A stretch of 64,000 nucleotides of DNA, from contig JAHJAA010000045.1 of the NCBI GenBank assembly GCA_018814305.1, positions 200,346 to 264,345 on the forward strand, in the 5' to 3' direction. Of this stretch, positions 27,024 through 36,282 are shown piece after piece. The notes beneath the pieces are model-generated. The model did not search any database. It was not told the DNA's origin and was given only the letters and a program-made list of their open reading frames with translations. Source of the stretch: Pseudomonadota bacterium. Its GTDB lineage: Bacteria > Desulfobacterota > Desulfobulbia > Desulfobulbales > JAGXFP01. Position numbers and translations under genes: made by a program. Positions within the stretch are counted from its first letter, which is position 1, and every line of letters starts with the position of its first letter.

Positions 27024-28223
27024 ATGCCTGAAAAAAATATTCTTTCAATTCACTCCCTGGCCTGGAAGAGCGTTACCCGGAAGCTCTTCCGGAATATCGT
27101 TCTGGTTCTTGCGGTCTGTATGCTGGTAGCCCTTCTGGTCTTTGCCCTGTTGTTCGATAATGCCGTTCGCGAAGATATTGAGGAAGCCGCCCGAAAACTG
27201 GGCGCAGATCTGGTTCTGGTCCCCGCAGAGGCCAAGAGTATTGCCGAAGAATTTATTCTGGAGAGCAAGGAAAAAACCTTTTATATGGACTCCTTTGTCC
27301 TCGAATCAATAGGAGATCTACCTGAGATCGCCAACCTCAACTCCCATATCTATCTGGAAACCCTGGAATCCGGTTGTTGCAGTATTGAGGAAGGACAGGT
27401 GGTGGTCTTCGATCCGGAAAACGATTTCGTCGTGAAACCATGGCTGGTTAGCCCACCTGAACATCCACTTGGTGAAGGAGAAATCTATGTTGGTAGTTAT
27501 GTCTACGAATACCTCGGTCTGATCAACACCGCGAGTCTCTTTGGCGAAAAGGTCAAGGTAATCAATCACCTCGCCAAGACCGGCACCGGCCTGGACCACG
27601 GGATCTTCATGCGAAAAATGGATCTCGACAAAATTACCAAAATAGCCACGGGTGCCAACTATAAACAGGGCGACTTATCGATCATCTTTGTCAAACTGAA
27701 GGAAGGCGCCGACCTGGAAGAGGTCTATAAAAAAATCCAATCAATCAATCCCCGCATTGGGATCATGACCAGAGGAACCATTGGCGCCGATGTCCGGTCC
27801 ACCCTCAAGGATATGATGAAGGTTTTCACCATCACCATCACCATCTCGGCCCTGCTGGCCATCCTTCTGGCCTGGTCCACCTTTACCGCCCTAGCCAATG
27901 AACGACGGCGGGAAGTGGGAATCCTTCAGGCCCTGGGCGCCGGCAAAGGTCATATTGTCATGATGTTTCTAGCGGAAGCGGCCATTATCAGTCTGTTTGG
28001 CGGGGTGCTCGGAGTCCTCTTTGGCCATCTGCTATTGAACCTGCTGGCCGCAGACTTTACCCTCATGACCCGACTGGGAGAGATCTCTATCACGTCAGTC
28101 CAGAGCATCCTGTTAAGTCTGATTGCCCTGGGTCTCGGCTGTGGCGTCTGCCTGATCGGCGCGGTGATCCCAGTCTTCAGACTTGCTCAACTGGAACCTC
28201 TCCTGGCCTTAAAGGAAGAGTAA
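27024..28223 (+). CDS. FtsX/MacB-type ABC permease, probable partner of the LolD-like ATPase at 24.6 kb
   Basis: 399 residues. The N-terminal membrane helix (about 22-46) is followed by a periplasmic domain of about 210 residues and three C-terminal helices (about 268-395). The coupling motif NERRREVGILQALGAGKGHI is typical of LolC/E and MacB. No ATPase adjoins it on this strand, so it most likely works with the unpaired LolD-like ATPase encoded divergently. It follows the heme protein, after a strong terminator, so it needs its own promoter or readthrough. Substrate unknown. Confidence 0.88.
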   Translation: MPEKNILSIHSLAWKSVTRKLFRNIVLVLAVCMLVALLVFALLFDNAVREDIEEAARKLGADLVLVPAEAKSIAEEFILESKEKTFYMDSFVLESIGDLPEIANLNSHIYLETLESGCCSIEEGQVVVFDPENDFVVKPWLVSPPEHPLGEGEIYVGSYVYEYLGLINTASLFGEKVKVINHLAKTGTGLDHGIFMRKMDLDKITKIATGANYKQGDLSIIFVKLKEGADLEEVYKKIQSINPRIGIMTRGTIGADVRSTLKDMMKVFTITITISALLAILLAWSTFTALANERRREVGILQALGAGKGHIVMMFLAEAAIISLFGGVLGVLFGHLLLNLLAADFTLMTRLGEISITSVQSILLSLIALGLGCGVCLIGAVIPVFRLAQLEPLLALKEE

Positions 28224-28335
28224 AAGAGAAAGTTTACATATTCATTAAAAGTGCCCAAATTGGTGGATGATTTGTGATTAGAATGTGTCAATATATCCTT
28301 GCGAGCCCAGGAAGGCGCATTTAACTTTTTCTTCT

Positions 28336-29745
28336 CTATCCTTCCGGAACCACAATTTGATACTCCTTGATCTTGCTGAGCAGAGAGGGGAAACTCAACT
28401 CCAGCAACTCCGCTGCCCGCGAACGGTTCCCCCCGGTGGTCTGGAGGGCGCGGCTGATCAACTTTTTCTCCCAGACCTTCTTCGCCTCTTTCAAGGAAAA
28501 TCCAACTAGTTCATCATCATTAGGGCCGTTGCTCTCGGTTTTTGAGCCAATAAGACTAGCGGGGAGATTTTCCCTCTGGATAAAATTGGTTTCGGCAAGA
28601 ACCATGGCCCGCTCAATCAGATTTTCCAGTTCCCTTACATTCCCGGGCCAGCGATAATCTACTAATAGCGACATGGCCCCCGGCGAGACCCCTTCAATCC
28701 GCAGGCTCAGTTGCTTGTTGAACCGTTCGATAAACAACTGGCATAAGAAGGGAATGTCTTCCGGATGCTCACGCAGCGACGGCATCCGAATAGGCATCAC
28801 GTTCAACCGGTAATAGAGATCCTCCCTGAAAGTTCCTTGTTGAATGGCCTCTTCAAGATTGACCGAGGTCGCCGCCAGAACCCTGACATCGAGTTTTTTA
28901 TTGTGGGAAGAACCAACCGGACGAATCTCCCCTTCCTGGAGCACCCGCAGAATCTTGACCTGCATCAATGAAGGCAAATCACCAATTTCATCAAGCAAGA
29001 TTGTGCCACCGTCTGCCTCCTCGAAAAGCCCCTTATGGTCCCGATCCGCCCCGGTAAAGGCCCCTTTGACATGGCCGAAAAGTTCGCTTTCCAAAAGGGT
29101 TTCAGGGATGCTTCCACAATTAACGGGTACTAGAGGCCGTTCTGATCGGGGGCTTACTATATGGATACCACGGGCAATAAGCTCCTTACCGGTGCCAGAT
29201 TCACCGGTGATTAATACGGTGGTACTATACTTGGCCACTTTATTGGCCAGGCTAAAGACATCCTTCATGGGACGACTGGAACCGACCATGGCCCCGAAGC
29301 TTACCTCGGTTTCCAGGTTCCTCAGCCGAGACCGTAATCGGACGTTCTCTCGGCTCAGTTTCTCCTTTTCTTCGGCCTTTTTCAGGGCCAGCAGGACCTC
29401 GTCCGGTTTAAACGGTTTGGGGATGAAATCATAGGCCCCTTTTTTGATCGCTTCCAGGGCCAGATCAATGGTCGAATAGGCCGACATCATTATGATGGTG
29501 GCATTTCCCTTGAGCTCTCCCACCGCATCAAGAAAGGCCATTCCATCCATTCTGGGCATTTTAAGATCACAAAGAATAAAATCAAATGGAGTGCCAGCCA
29601 AGATTTCCAGAGCCTCAATGCCGTCGGCCGCCGATTTCACACGATACCCCTCACCCTCGGCCAGGATGCTCAACATATGACGCATATTTTCCTCGTCATC
29701 GATAATCAAGAGCGAATTCAACTCCTCCCGGTTGACTTCATACAT
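28336..29745 (-). CDS. NtrC-family sigma-54-dependent response regulator
   Basis: 469 residues from the ATG at 29743-29745, which follows AAGGAGAG. The receiver domain has acidic D16/D17 and phospho-acceptor D60 (CDLKMPRMDG). The AAA+ domain has Walker A GESGTGKE and the sigma-54 contact loop GAFTGA. The C-terminal Fis-type HTH ends in GGNRSRAAELLELSFPSL. It should activate sigma-54 promoters on phosphorylation. The kinase gene directly upstream overlaps its start by eight bases, making a cognate pair. No sigma-54 promoter could be assigned nearby with confidence, so the regulon is unknown. Confidence 0.95.
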   Translation of the reverse strand: MYEVNREELNSLLIIDDEENMRHMLSILAEGEGYRVKSAADGIEALEILAGTPFDFILCDLKMPRMDGMAFLDAVGELKGNATIIMMSAYSTIDLALEAIKKGAYDFIPKPFKPDEVLLALKKAEEKEKLSRENVRLRSRLRNLETEVSFGAMVGSSRPMKDVFSLANKVAKYSTTVLITGESGTGKELIARGIHIVSPRSERPLVPVNCGSIPETLLESELFGHVKGAFTGADRDHKGLFEEADGGTILLDEIGDLPSLMQVKILRVLQEGEIRPVGSSHNKKLDVRVLAATSVNLEEAIQQGTFREDLYYRLNVMPIRMPSLREHPEDIPFLCQLFIERFNKQLSLRIEGVSPGAMSLLVDYRWPGNVRELENLIERAMVLAETNFIQRENLPASLIGSKTESNGPNDDELVGFSLKEAKKVWEKKLISRALQTTGGNRSRAAELLELSFPSLLSKIKEYQIVVPEG

Positions 29746-31303
29746 GATCTGTCTCTCCTTGTGATCGTTCCTCATGGCTGCCATATTCAACCTCAGCCCC
29801 AGGTAGGGTAATAATAAATGTCGTACCCATTCCGGAAGTACTGGTCACCCTGATCAAACCTCCCAAATTTTCAATAAGGGTATAACAGATTGACAGTCCG
29901 AGTCCAGTGCCCTGACCGGGATCCTTGGTGGTAAAAAAGGGATCGAAGATGTGGGGAAGATGCTCTGCGTCGATCCCGACTCCGTTGTCAGTGATTTCAA
30001 TGCAAACCAATCCGGGTTGATCGGCTGGGGAGTTCTCAACTTTACTATATACCCGGAACCCTATCCGCCCGGAATGGTTATTTGGTCCGGACTGGACAGC
30101 ATCGGCGGCATTAATGATCATGTTAAGCAATACCTGCTTCATTTGAGCGGCTGGAACCATAATTAAACATTGATGTTCAGGGTATTCCCTGGTCACTTCT
30201 ATTCCAGCCATCTGGGGATGGACCGTGCATAGACTGATCACCTCGTCCAAGATCAGGGTCGGATCGAAGTGACCGACCGGTTCATCGGCCTCCGGTTGTC
30301 TGGCAAAATCAAGAAGCTGCCTGATGATGTTTTTTACCCTGGTCACCTCGCTCTCAGCCCGGCGGAGAAAATCTTGGCGCTGTTCACCGGTGAGCCGGTC
30401 ATTCTTCAGGAGTTCAAGATATCCGATCACAATACCGATGGGGTTGCCGATTTCATGGGCAACGCCGGCTGAGAGCCGTCCCACAGAAGCCAGACTTTCG
30501 GCCCGAACAATTTCTTGGTGAGCCCGACTCAATTCACGGTTGGTTGCTTCAAGAGAAGCTACAGAATCACGCAACTTAGTCCGATCGTCGTTGATCCTGT
30601 TCAGCATGGTATTCAAAGAACGGTATAGTTTGTTAAATTCACTATCCTTAAGGTCCTGGCGAAAAAAGAAGGCCTGCTCATCGGTAAATTTTTCGGCGGT
30701 TGCCACCAAACGATTAATGGGCTTAACCAGAGCCATATATAGACTGTAGAATCCAGCCAGGGTCAGTACCAGGATGTTGACCAAAAAATAAACAAAAAAT
30801 ATCCGTTGGGTGTTCAGGATACTTGTAACGGCATCTTCAAGGCTCATCTCAATCGCCGCAGCCCCGCTTAATTTTCCGTCCCGGATCAGGGGGACGGATA
30901 CCTGCAGGAGTTGCTTGCCAGAACGTGGCTCCCACCAGCTGAACCCTTTGGCGATTGTCTGTTCGAGGCCCGTCCCCAGAGTCAATTCAGTTAAGGAAGC
31001 GAGCCCTTCGAGGTCGCTGCAGGCGCCAACTTTGTTGAGGGTTTCTCCCCCTGAATCAAAAACGAGCAGACAGGTGGCCTTATTTCCCTTCAACAACGAG
31101 ATCATCCATGGCTCGACTGTCACCGCGCCCACGGTTGAATACTTAGACACCATGCCCAGAATCCCCCGGGCCTTATCCAAATGTTCCTTGATCAATTCCT
31201 GGCGAACTGAACCGATCATGACCAAATCGATCATAATCATGGCCGCCGCCAGAAGGAGTAGAAGATTGACGACAATTTTAGTCTTGATACCAATGGAGTT
31301 CAA
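29738..31303 (-). CDS. Membrane-bound sensor histidine kinase
   Basis: 521 residues. Transmembrane helices at about 8-31 and 167-190 bracket a periplasmic sensor domain of about 135 residues containing two Cys (C78, C95). A HAMP segment follows (about 186-240), then the HisKA domain with H283 in VAHEIGNPIG. The HATPase_c boxes are NAADAVQ, DNGVGID and GTGLGLS. The start is TTG at 31301-31303. It phosphorylates the NtrC-type regulator encoded downstream. The signal is unknown; the location beside the envelope cluster and an OmpA-like gene suggests an envelope signal, which is inference. Confidence 0.93.
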   Translation of the reverse strand: MNSIGIKTKIVVNLLLLLAAAMIMIDLVMIGSVRQELIKEHLDKARGILGMVSKYSTVGAVTVEPWMISLLKGNKATCLLVFDSGGETLNKVGACSDLEGLASLTELTLGTGLEQTIAKGFSWWEPRSGKQLLQVSVPLIRDGKLSGAAAIEMSLEDAVTSILNTQRIFFVYFLVNILVLTLAGFYSLYMALVKPINRLVATAEKFTDEQAFFFRQDLKDSEFNKLYRSLNTMLNRINDDRTKLRDSVASLEATNRELSRAHQEIVRAESLASVGRLSAGVAHEIGNPIGIVIGYLELLKNDRLTGEQRQDFLRRAESEVTRVKNIIRQLLDFARQPEADEPVGHFDPTLILDEVISLCTVHPQMAGIEVTREYPEHQCLIMVPAAQMKQVLLNMIINAADAVQSGPNNHSGRIGFRVYSKVENSPADQPGLVCIEITDNGVGIDAEHLPHIFDPFFTTKDPGQGTGLGLSICYTLIENLGGLIRVTSTSGMGTTFIITLPGAEVEYGSHEERSQGETDHV

Positions 31304-31608
31304 CGGGCAACCTAAAGGAATTGAGATATGGGCTTCTGAACCTTATATATAGAATAGATCAACCATATTGTACCAAGGATCCTCCCATTCCGCCCGGAGA
31401 ATCCTTTAAAGAACCCCTTCAAAAACACCCTTCGGGGCATGACCCTGCAAAGATGATGGTTTAGCAAGGTGCCCCATTCAATGACCTGGTCACCCTGAAG
31501 CACACCAACCAAACTCCACCCTCTTTCCGTTTGACTATCAGGGGGGGTGTACTATAATAACGAACCGGCCATACTCAAGGCCAACCTTCTACCTCCGGTG
31601 AATATGTA
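31304..31608. other. 305-bp divergent intergenic region between kinase and OmpA-like gene
   Basis: Contains the sigma-70 promoter of the OmpA-like gene at its right side. A 66-codon frame on the minus strand (31312-31512) has no ribosome site and no recognisable features, and is not called a gene. Confidence 0.5.
31531..31558 (+). promoter_or_regulatory. Sigma-70-type promoter of the OmpA-like gene
   Basis: TTGACT at 31531-31536 and a perfect TATAAT at 31553-31558, separated by 16 bases that include a run of seven G. It lies 50 bp upstream of the ATG of the OmpA-like gene. The run of G within the spacer may affect promoter geometry. Confidence 0.75.
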
Positions 31609-32871
31609 ATGCAAAGATATATGATACTCTTTCTCCTGACTCTTCTCCTCACCCTTTCGACCACTCCAATCGGTGCGGTTCAAGAGATGAGTCCGTTGGA
31701 AAAAACCGGGACCATTCTCGGGCGCCTCTTTGTGAATGATGCCCCCCTGGACGGCGCCACGGTTGCCTTTTTTCTAACGGCCAAGGGACTGCCGCCCATC
31801 GGCAAGGGCATGCGCCGGGTTCCTGAATATCTCAGCAAGACCGACGCATCCGGCCATTTCAACCTCAGGGTTGAAGTCGGGGCCTACTATATCGGGATGC
31901 TGGTCCGACCGCCAGGGGCGCCATCAGGCCCTCCTCGCTCCAATGAACCGTATTATTTTGCCGCAGGACCAGATAAACAATTACTCATCGCAACCTTAAC
32001 TGAAAAAGGTCCACTGGACCTGGGACGCCTGGACGGAGCCCTGCCGAATATGTTCAAGGAAACCGGTGATACCTTCGCCGTTGATGGGCTGCTCGTCGAT
32101 GCCCAAGGAGCTCCCTATGCCGACACCCTGGTCTTTGCCAAAAAATCACTGGAACAGACCCGTCCCGATTTCATCTCCGAACGAACCCTTGCCGATGGAC
32201 GCTTTCACCTCCGACTACCCGCCAACGAAAGCTTTTATCTCTTTGCCAGGCGGGAAATCTCCAGCTCCAGGCCGATCCCTGGTGATGTTATGGGAATCTA
32301 CGGGGTCAAATCGGAAACCGGATTAATCTCGCCAGCCCTGGTAGGATCCGGCGGCCCCCCTCCCGGAGTGGCCAGCACCGGATTACCCTCCTCAGGCCAG
32401 TCAGCCTTCAGTATTTCCGGCGGACAGGGTGAAGAGATCTCCGGGATTACCATTACCATGTATAAGATCCCAGATGCCGAAGAAATGAAGAATTCTCTCC
32501 AGGGGAGCCAAGGTGAACTGCTGCCGGGCCAGGAGTCAGAGCTCAAGACCATCTATTTTGCCGCAGGAAGTTCTATCTTAACCGATTTAGCAGTCAACGA
32601 ACTCAACCGTTGGAAGAATTTCCTATCAGGACTCCCCGAGGTCAAAATCGAAATCACCGGCCACACCGATCCTGTTGAAGGTGTGGATAATACCTCCATC
32701 CTTGGCGGGCAACGGGCTGAAGTCGTGCTCCGCTATCTGGCCGAAGAGGGGATTGACTTAGCCCGGATGGTGCAAAAAACCGCAGGAAGCAGTCACCCGG
32801 TGGGTGACAACACCACCGAATTTGGTCGCGAACGCAACCGCCGGGTGGAAATTCGCTTAATTGGTCAATAA
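31609..32871 (+). CDS. Secreted OmpA-domain protein with carboxypeptidase-regulatory-like repeats
   Basis: 420 residues. A signal peptide (about 1-24) is followed by two CarboxypepD_reg-like beta domains. The first is TGTILGRLFVNDAPLDGATV... and the second DTFAVDGLLVDAQGAPYADTLV..., each with a DASGHF or LADGRF turn. A linker precedes a C-terminal OmpA domain (about 310-420) with the peptidoglycan-binding pattern IEITGHTDP and NRRVEIRLIG. It probably tethers a surface or periplasmic module to peptidoglycan. It has its own promoter and starts a plus-strand run. Confidence 0.85.
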   Translation: MQRYMILFLLTLLLTLSTTPIGAVQEMSPLEKTGTILGRLFVNDAPLDGATVAFFLTAKGLPPIGKGMRRVPEYLSKTDASGHFNLRVEVGAYYIGMLVRPPGAPSGPPRSNEPYYFAAGPDKQLLIATLTEKGPLDLGRLDGALPNMFKETGDTFAVDGLLVDAQGAPYADTLVFAKKSLEQTRPDFISERTLADGRFHLRLPANESFYLFARREISSSRPIPGDVMGIYGVKSETGLISPALVGSGGPPPGVASTGLPSSGQSAFSISGGQGEEISGITITMYKIPDAEEMKNSLQGSQGELLPGQESELKTIYFAAGSSILTDLAVNELNRWKNFLSGLPEVKIEITGHTDPVEGVDNTSILGGQRAEVVLRYLAEEGIDLARMVQKTAGSSHPVGDNTTEFGRERNRRVEIRLIGQ

Positions 32872-32945
32872 TGATTGATCATTAACTGTCACCCTTCATG
32901 TTCAACCCCGGACCAATCCGGTGCCCAAGGAAACCGGCAACAACC

Positions 32946-33905
32946 ATGTCCATGAACCTGCAAAAATATTCAGTCCTGATTGCGGTGACTCTCTTATTGG
33001 CCCTTGGCCATAATGCCTCTGCAACTGCTGAGACCCGAGTCGTGTTGCTTGGTACCGGCAATCCCCAACCGGATCCCGATCGATCAGGACCGGCGACGGC
33101 GGTGGTTGTCGATGGATACGCCTATCTGGTTGATTTCGGCCCAGGGGTTGTCCGCAGAGCAGCCGAGGCGGCCCGGGACCTTCATCTCCCCTCCCTCTCC
33201 CCTCCCCGTCTCCGGGTGGCGTTTTCGACCCATCTCCACTCCGACCATACCGCCGGATACCCGGATCTGATTCTAACCCCATGGGTCATGGGCCGCCAAG
33301 GTCCCCTTGAAGTTTTCGGCCCCAAAGGCCTCAAAGATATGACCGACCACCTCCTCGCTGCTTACCGGGAGGATATCCGGATCCGGACCGAGGGTATGGA
33401 AAAAATCGACGTCCCGTGCCGGGTCGAGGTCCATGAGATCGGCCCGGGGGTTATCTACAAGGATACCAGGGTTACAGTCACCGCCTTTCCTACCCAGCAT
33501 GGTGATTGGTCCCAAAGCTTTGGCTACCGTTTCGATACCGCAGACCGTCGAGTGGTCATCACCGGGGATACCACTCCGGTCCAGGCGACCATTGATGCCT
33601 GCGACGGCTGCGATATCCTGATTCATGAGGCCCTGACCATTAAATTTCTCACTAATCCCATGCGGCCCAACCGGCAAAACTTTGATATTCAGGACTATGC
33701 CAAGGCATATCACACCACCACAGCACAACTGGCCGAACTCGCCGACAAGGCTCACCCAAAACTCCTGATCCTGACCCATAATCCCATCACCCTCAGACCG
33801 GAGAAAAGGCCGCTGGCTTCAACCCAGGAAGATCTCCTCCGGGAAATCAAGGATGCCGGCTATCTGGGTCAGGTGGTGGTTGGCCATGACCTTGATATCT
33901 ATTAA
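32946..33905 (+). CDS. Secreted metallo-beta-lactamase-fold hydrolase
   Basis: About 319 residues from the ATG at 32946; a longer start at 32898 lacks a signal-peptide-like beginning. The signal peptide is about 1-29 (ending SATA). The zinc motif THLHSDHT-AG is complete, followed by a His in FPTQHGDW, an Asp in VITGDTTP and a final His in ILTHNP. The fold resembles the RNase Z/arylsulfatase-like MBL group. The sulfatase-fold gene 80 bp downstream may act on related substrates, but no activity can be assigned. It follows the OmpA-like gene by 74 bp. Confidence 0.85.
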   Translation: MSMNLQKYSVLIAVTLLLALGHNASATAETRVVLLGTGNPQPDPDRSGPATAVVVDGYAYLVDFGPGVVRRAAEAARDLHLPSLSPPRLRVAFSTHLHSDHTAGYPDLILTPWVMGRQGPLEVFGPKGLKDMTDHLLAAYREDIRIRTEGMEKIDVPCRVEVHEIGPGVIYKDTRVTVTAFPTQHGDWSQSFGYRFDTADRRVVITGDTTPVQATIDACDGCDILIHEALTIKFLTNPMRPNRQNFDIQDYAKAYHTTTAQLAELADKAHPKLLILTHNPITLRPEKRPLASTQEDLLREIKDAGYLGQVVVGHDLDIY

Positions 33906-33984
33906 GGCCAACCGGATTAACCCTTCTTTCCGATCACAACTTTTTATTAACTTTAAATAGACTTCACGTCGGATACCACCACCC

Positions 33985-35685
33985 ATGAACAGATCCGAAA
34001 TTCTTCCAGCACACCGGATATTTTCAAAAATATTGCTCCTGTTCCTTTGCCTTACCCTCGGCTTTGATGGTACCCAATCAGCGTCCGCCGAAACCACCCC
34101 CATTACCGTTCCCCCACCGCCAAAACCTCGTCACGAGGACACCAATGTTATATTGATCTCGCTGCAGTGCCTGCGCCCAGATCACCTTGGCCTCTATGGT
34201 TATCAACGCAAAACCAGCCACAATATTGATGGACTCGCTCCCCGCTCAGTTGTCTTCGACAATGCCATTTCCCAGGCCAACCTGACCCCAGTTGCCCAGA
34301 TGAGTGTCCTCACCTCACAATACCCAAGAATCAACGGCATGATCTCATTTGAAATCGCAAAAGGCCAGGTAAGCCACCGGACCCTGCCCGAAACCCTGAA
34401 ACTCTACGGCTACACCACTGCCGCGACCGTGAGTTCCCCCGAATTTTTTCTACGGTACGACGCCGACAACGGCACCATGGTCAATCCGGGCGATATCTTC
34501 TCTCGATCCTTCGACTATTTCGGTCGGACCAGAAAAGGCCCCGGCGGCAAAAGTGTCCGGCGCTTGCCCACCGAGGCCTTCCAATGGCTTAACCAAAATA
34601 AAGACCAGAAATTCTTTTTGTGGATTGCCAGCGGTCTTATCCATCTCCCTTACGCCGCTACGGTTCCCAGACCCTACCAGACCATGTACGATCCCTCGGG
34701 GTACATCCCCTTCTGGAAACGGTTGCCCCTGCCCAACCAACCCTGGCCACCAGATACCCCTGAAGACCCTTCCTACGATGTGCTGTCCCGAGTATTCAAC
34801 AACACCTTCTATTGGGATTTCAAGCCACTGTATAAACTCACCGAGGAAGACGTCAGTTTTATCAATAGTCGCTATGACGCCGGAGTCTATTACACCGATC
34901 TTTTCATCGGAAACCTGTTGAAACTCCTTGATTCTCTTCAGCTGACCGAAAAGACCTTGATTATTCTCCAGTCCATTCACGGCGAAGACTTGGGGGAAAA
35001 TGGCTCCTACTTCCATTACGATATCACCGATTCAATTATTAAAAACGCCTTGATCATGCGATTTCCCGGTGACGAGTTTGGCGGTCGCCGGATAGAGAGA
35101 CAGATCCTGGGAATCGATATCATGCCGACCATCCTGAACTATCTTGACATCCCGGTGAACCATGAGGCCCAAGGGAACAGTCTGTTGCCGCTCATTCGAG
35201 GCGAAGTCCCGGCAACCGCCCAGACCAAGCCGGCCTTCATCGACCGGTTGCCTTGGTGGGAATACACCCTCGACCAATGGTATCTTGAGTTCAAAAGTTC
35301 CCAGGGCGCCCATTTCTCACCACTTGAGCTGCAAAAAATCCCCACATATCAGGCTCTGCTTCGGAGTCGATTTGGAGACCTTGGCTATCCGCCGGGTGAC
35401 ATCGGGATCCGAACCAACGACTGGAAACTGATCCTCCGGAAAAACCGGAATCTCTTGGAACAGGTCTCCTGGGAAAACTTCATCACCGGCAAGAGTCACG
35501 AGTTTGCTGAAATCGAACTGTACGACTTAAAAAAAGATCCTGCCGAACAGAGCAACGTTGTCACCCAACACCCCGAGACCTCCGCCGAGCTACTCAAAGA
35601 GTTGCAGGCCTGGGATGCTACAGTGATCAAACACCAGGCCAATTTCCAAAAAACGGATGAACGCCTGATCATCCCCTACCCTTGA
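33985..35685 (+). CDS. Sulfatase-superfamily protein with substituted metal-ligand positions (candidate pseudo-enzyme)
   Basis: 566 residues with a signal peptide (about 1-36) and the alkaline phosphatase/sulfatase fold (ILISLxCLRPDHLGLYGY, SVLTSQYP, HGEDLGENG, LGIDIMPTILNYL). The formylglycine Cys position aligns with T101, as in the Thr-type sulfatase-like subgroup. Two positions normally filled by metal-binding Asp are changed: Q61 where ISxDTLR is usual, and I331 in IHGE where DHGE is usual. The protein may be catalytically dead, may bind a different metal, or may act as a binding protein. It is secreted, and encoded after an MBL hydrolase and an OmpA-domain protein. The motif alignment is by eye. 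Confidence 0.82.
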   Translation: MNRSEILPAHRIFSKILLLFLCLTLGFDGTQSASAETTPITVPPPPKPRHEDTNVILISLQCLRPDHLGLYGYQRKTSHNIDGLAPRSVVFDNAISQANLTPVAQMSVLTSQYPRINGMISFEIAKGQVSHRTLPETLKLYGYTTAATVSSPEFFLRYDADNGTMVNPGDIFSRSFDYFGRTRKGPGGKSVRRLPTEAFQWLNQNKDQKFFLWIASGLIHLPYAATVPRPYQTMYDPSGYIPFWKRLPLPNQPWPPDTPEDPSYDVLSRVFNNTFYWDFKPLYKLTEEDVSFINSRYDAGVYYTDLFIGNLLKLLDSLQLTEKTLIILQSIHGEDLGENGSYFHYDITDSIIKNALIMRFPGDEFGGRRIERQILGIDIMPTILNYLDIPVNHEAQGNSLLPLIRGEVPATAQTKPAFIDRLPWWEYTLDQWYLEFKSSQGAHFSPLELQKIPTYQALLRSRFGDLGYPPGDIGIRTNDWKLILRKNRNLLEQVSWENFITGKSHEFAEIELYDLKKDPAEQSNVVTQHPETSAELLKELQAWDATVIKHQANFQKTDERLIIPYP

Positions 35686-35763
35686 AAGGCCCTAAACCAT
35701 TACCGAACCAACCATTCACTAAACAAACTATTTCCCCCTTCATAAACCATCCAACCCCCCGGT

Positions 35764-36282
35764 ATGATTATGCTCAATAGCGAACCAAACCACCAACCAA
35801 AGATCCGCATCCGAGAAATGACCATTGACGACCTCCCCCATGTTTATCACATCGGGGAGAACATCTTTACCGCAGAGTACTCCTCAACCCTCTACCGAAC
35901 CTGGGACGAATATGAGATCACCACCCTGTTCAACAGCGACAATGAACTCTGTCTGGTGGCGGAACTCAATGACCAGATCGCTGGTTTTGCCCTGGGAACC
36001 ACTGTGGACAAACACCATTCCGCTTGGAAATATGGGTATCTGGTCTGGTTGGGGGTAAGAAAGGATGTCCAGATGCATAACATCGGAGAACGATTGTTCC
36101 GAGAGATCAAGCGGCGGATGCGGGAACAGGGCGCACGAATCATCATCATCGATACCGATGCGGAAAATCGCGCTGCCATCAACTTTTTCAAAAAACATGG
36201 TTTCGGCAATGTCGAAAAACACGTCTATATGAGCATGAATCTTGATAAAACAAAGAAACCCCCAGGCAAACGCAATGGATGA
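35764..36282 (+). CDS. GNAT-family N-acetyltransferase
   Basis: 172 residues, the usual single-domain GNAT length. The acetyl-CoA-binding region is VWLGVRKDVQMHNIGERL followed by a helix, and the family ending NRAAINFFKKHGF is present. It resembles ribosomal-protein or small-molecule acetyltransferases of the RimI type, but the substrate cannot be told. Its last codons overlap the start of the M20 peptidase by eight bases, so the two are coupled. An amino-group acetyltransferase next to an ArgE-like deacetylase is suggestive but not proof of opposing activities. Confidence 0.85.
   Translation: MIMLNSEPNHQPKIRIREMTIDDLPHVYHIGENIFTAEYSSTLYRTWDEYEITTLFNSDNELCLVAELNDQIAGFALGTTVDKHHSAWKYGYLVWLGVRKDVQMHNIGERLFREIKRRMREQGARIIIIDTDAENRAAINFFKKHGFGNVEKHVYMSMNLDKTKKPPGKRNG

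Noticed and set aside
31420-31480. GGGCACCTTGCTAAACC-like text on the minus strand considered as a c-di-GMP riboswitch
   Set aside because: The two conserved GEMM segments (CAGGGCAAACC and GGGACGCAAAGCC) are not present in full.
31312-31512. 66-codon minus-strand frame upstream of the histidine kinase
   Set aside because: No ribosome site, no family features, and it lies in the kinase/OmpA divergent promoter region.
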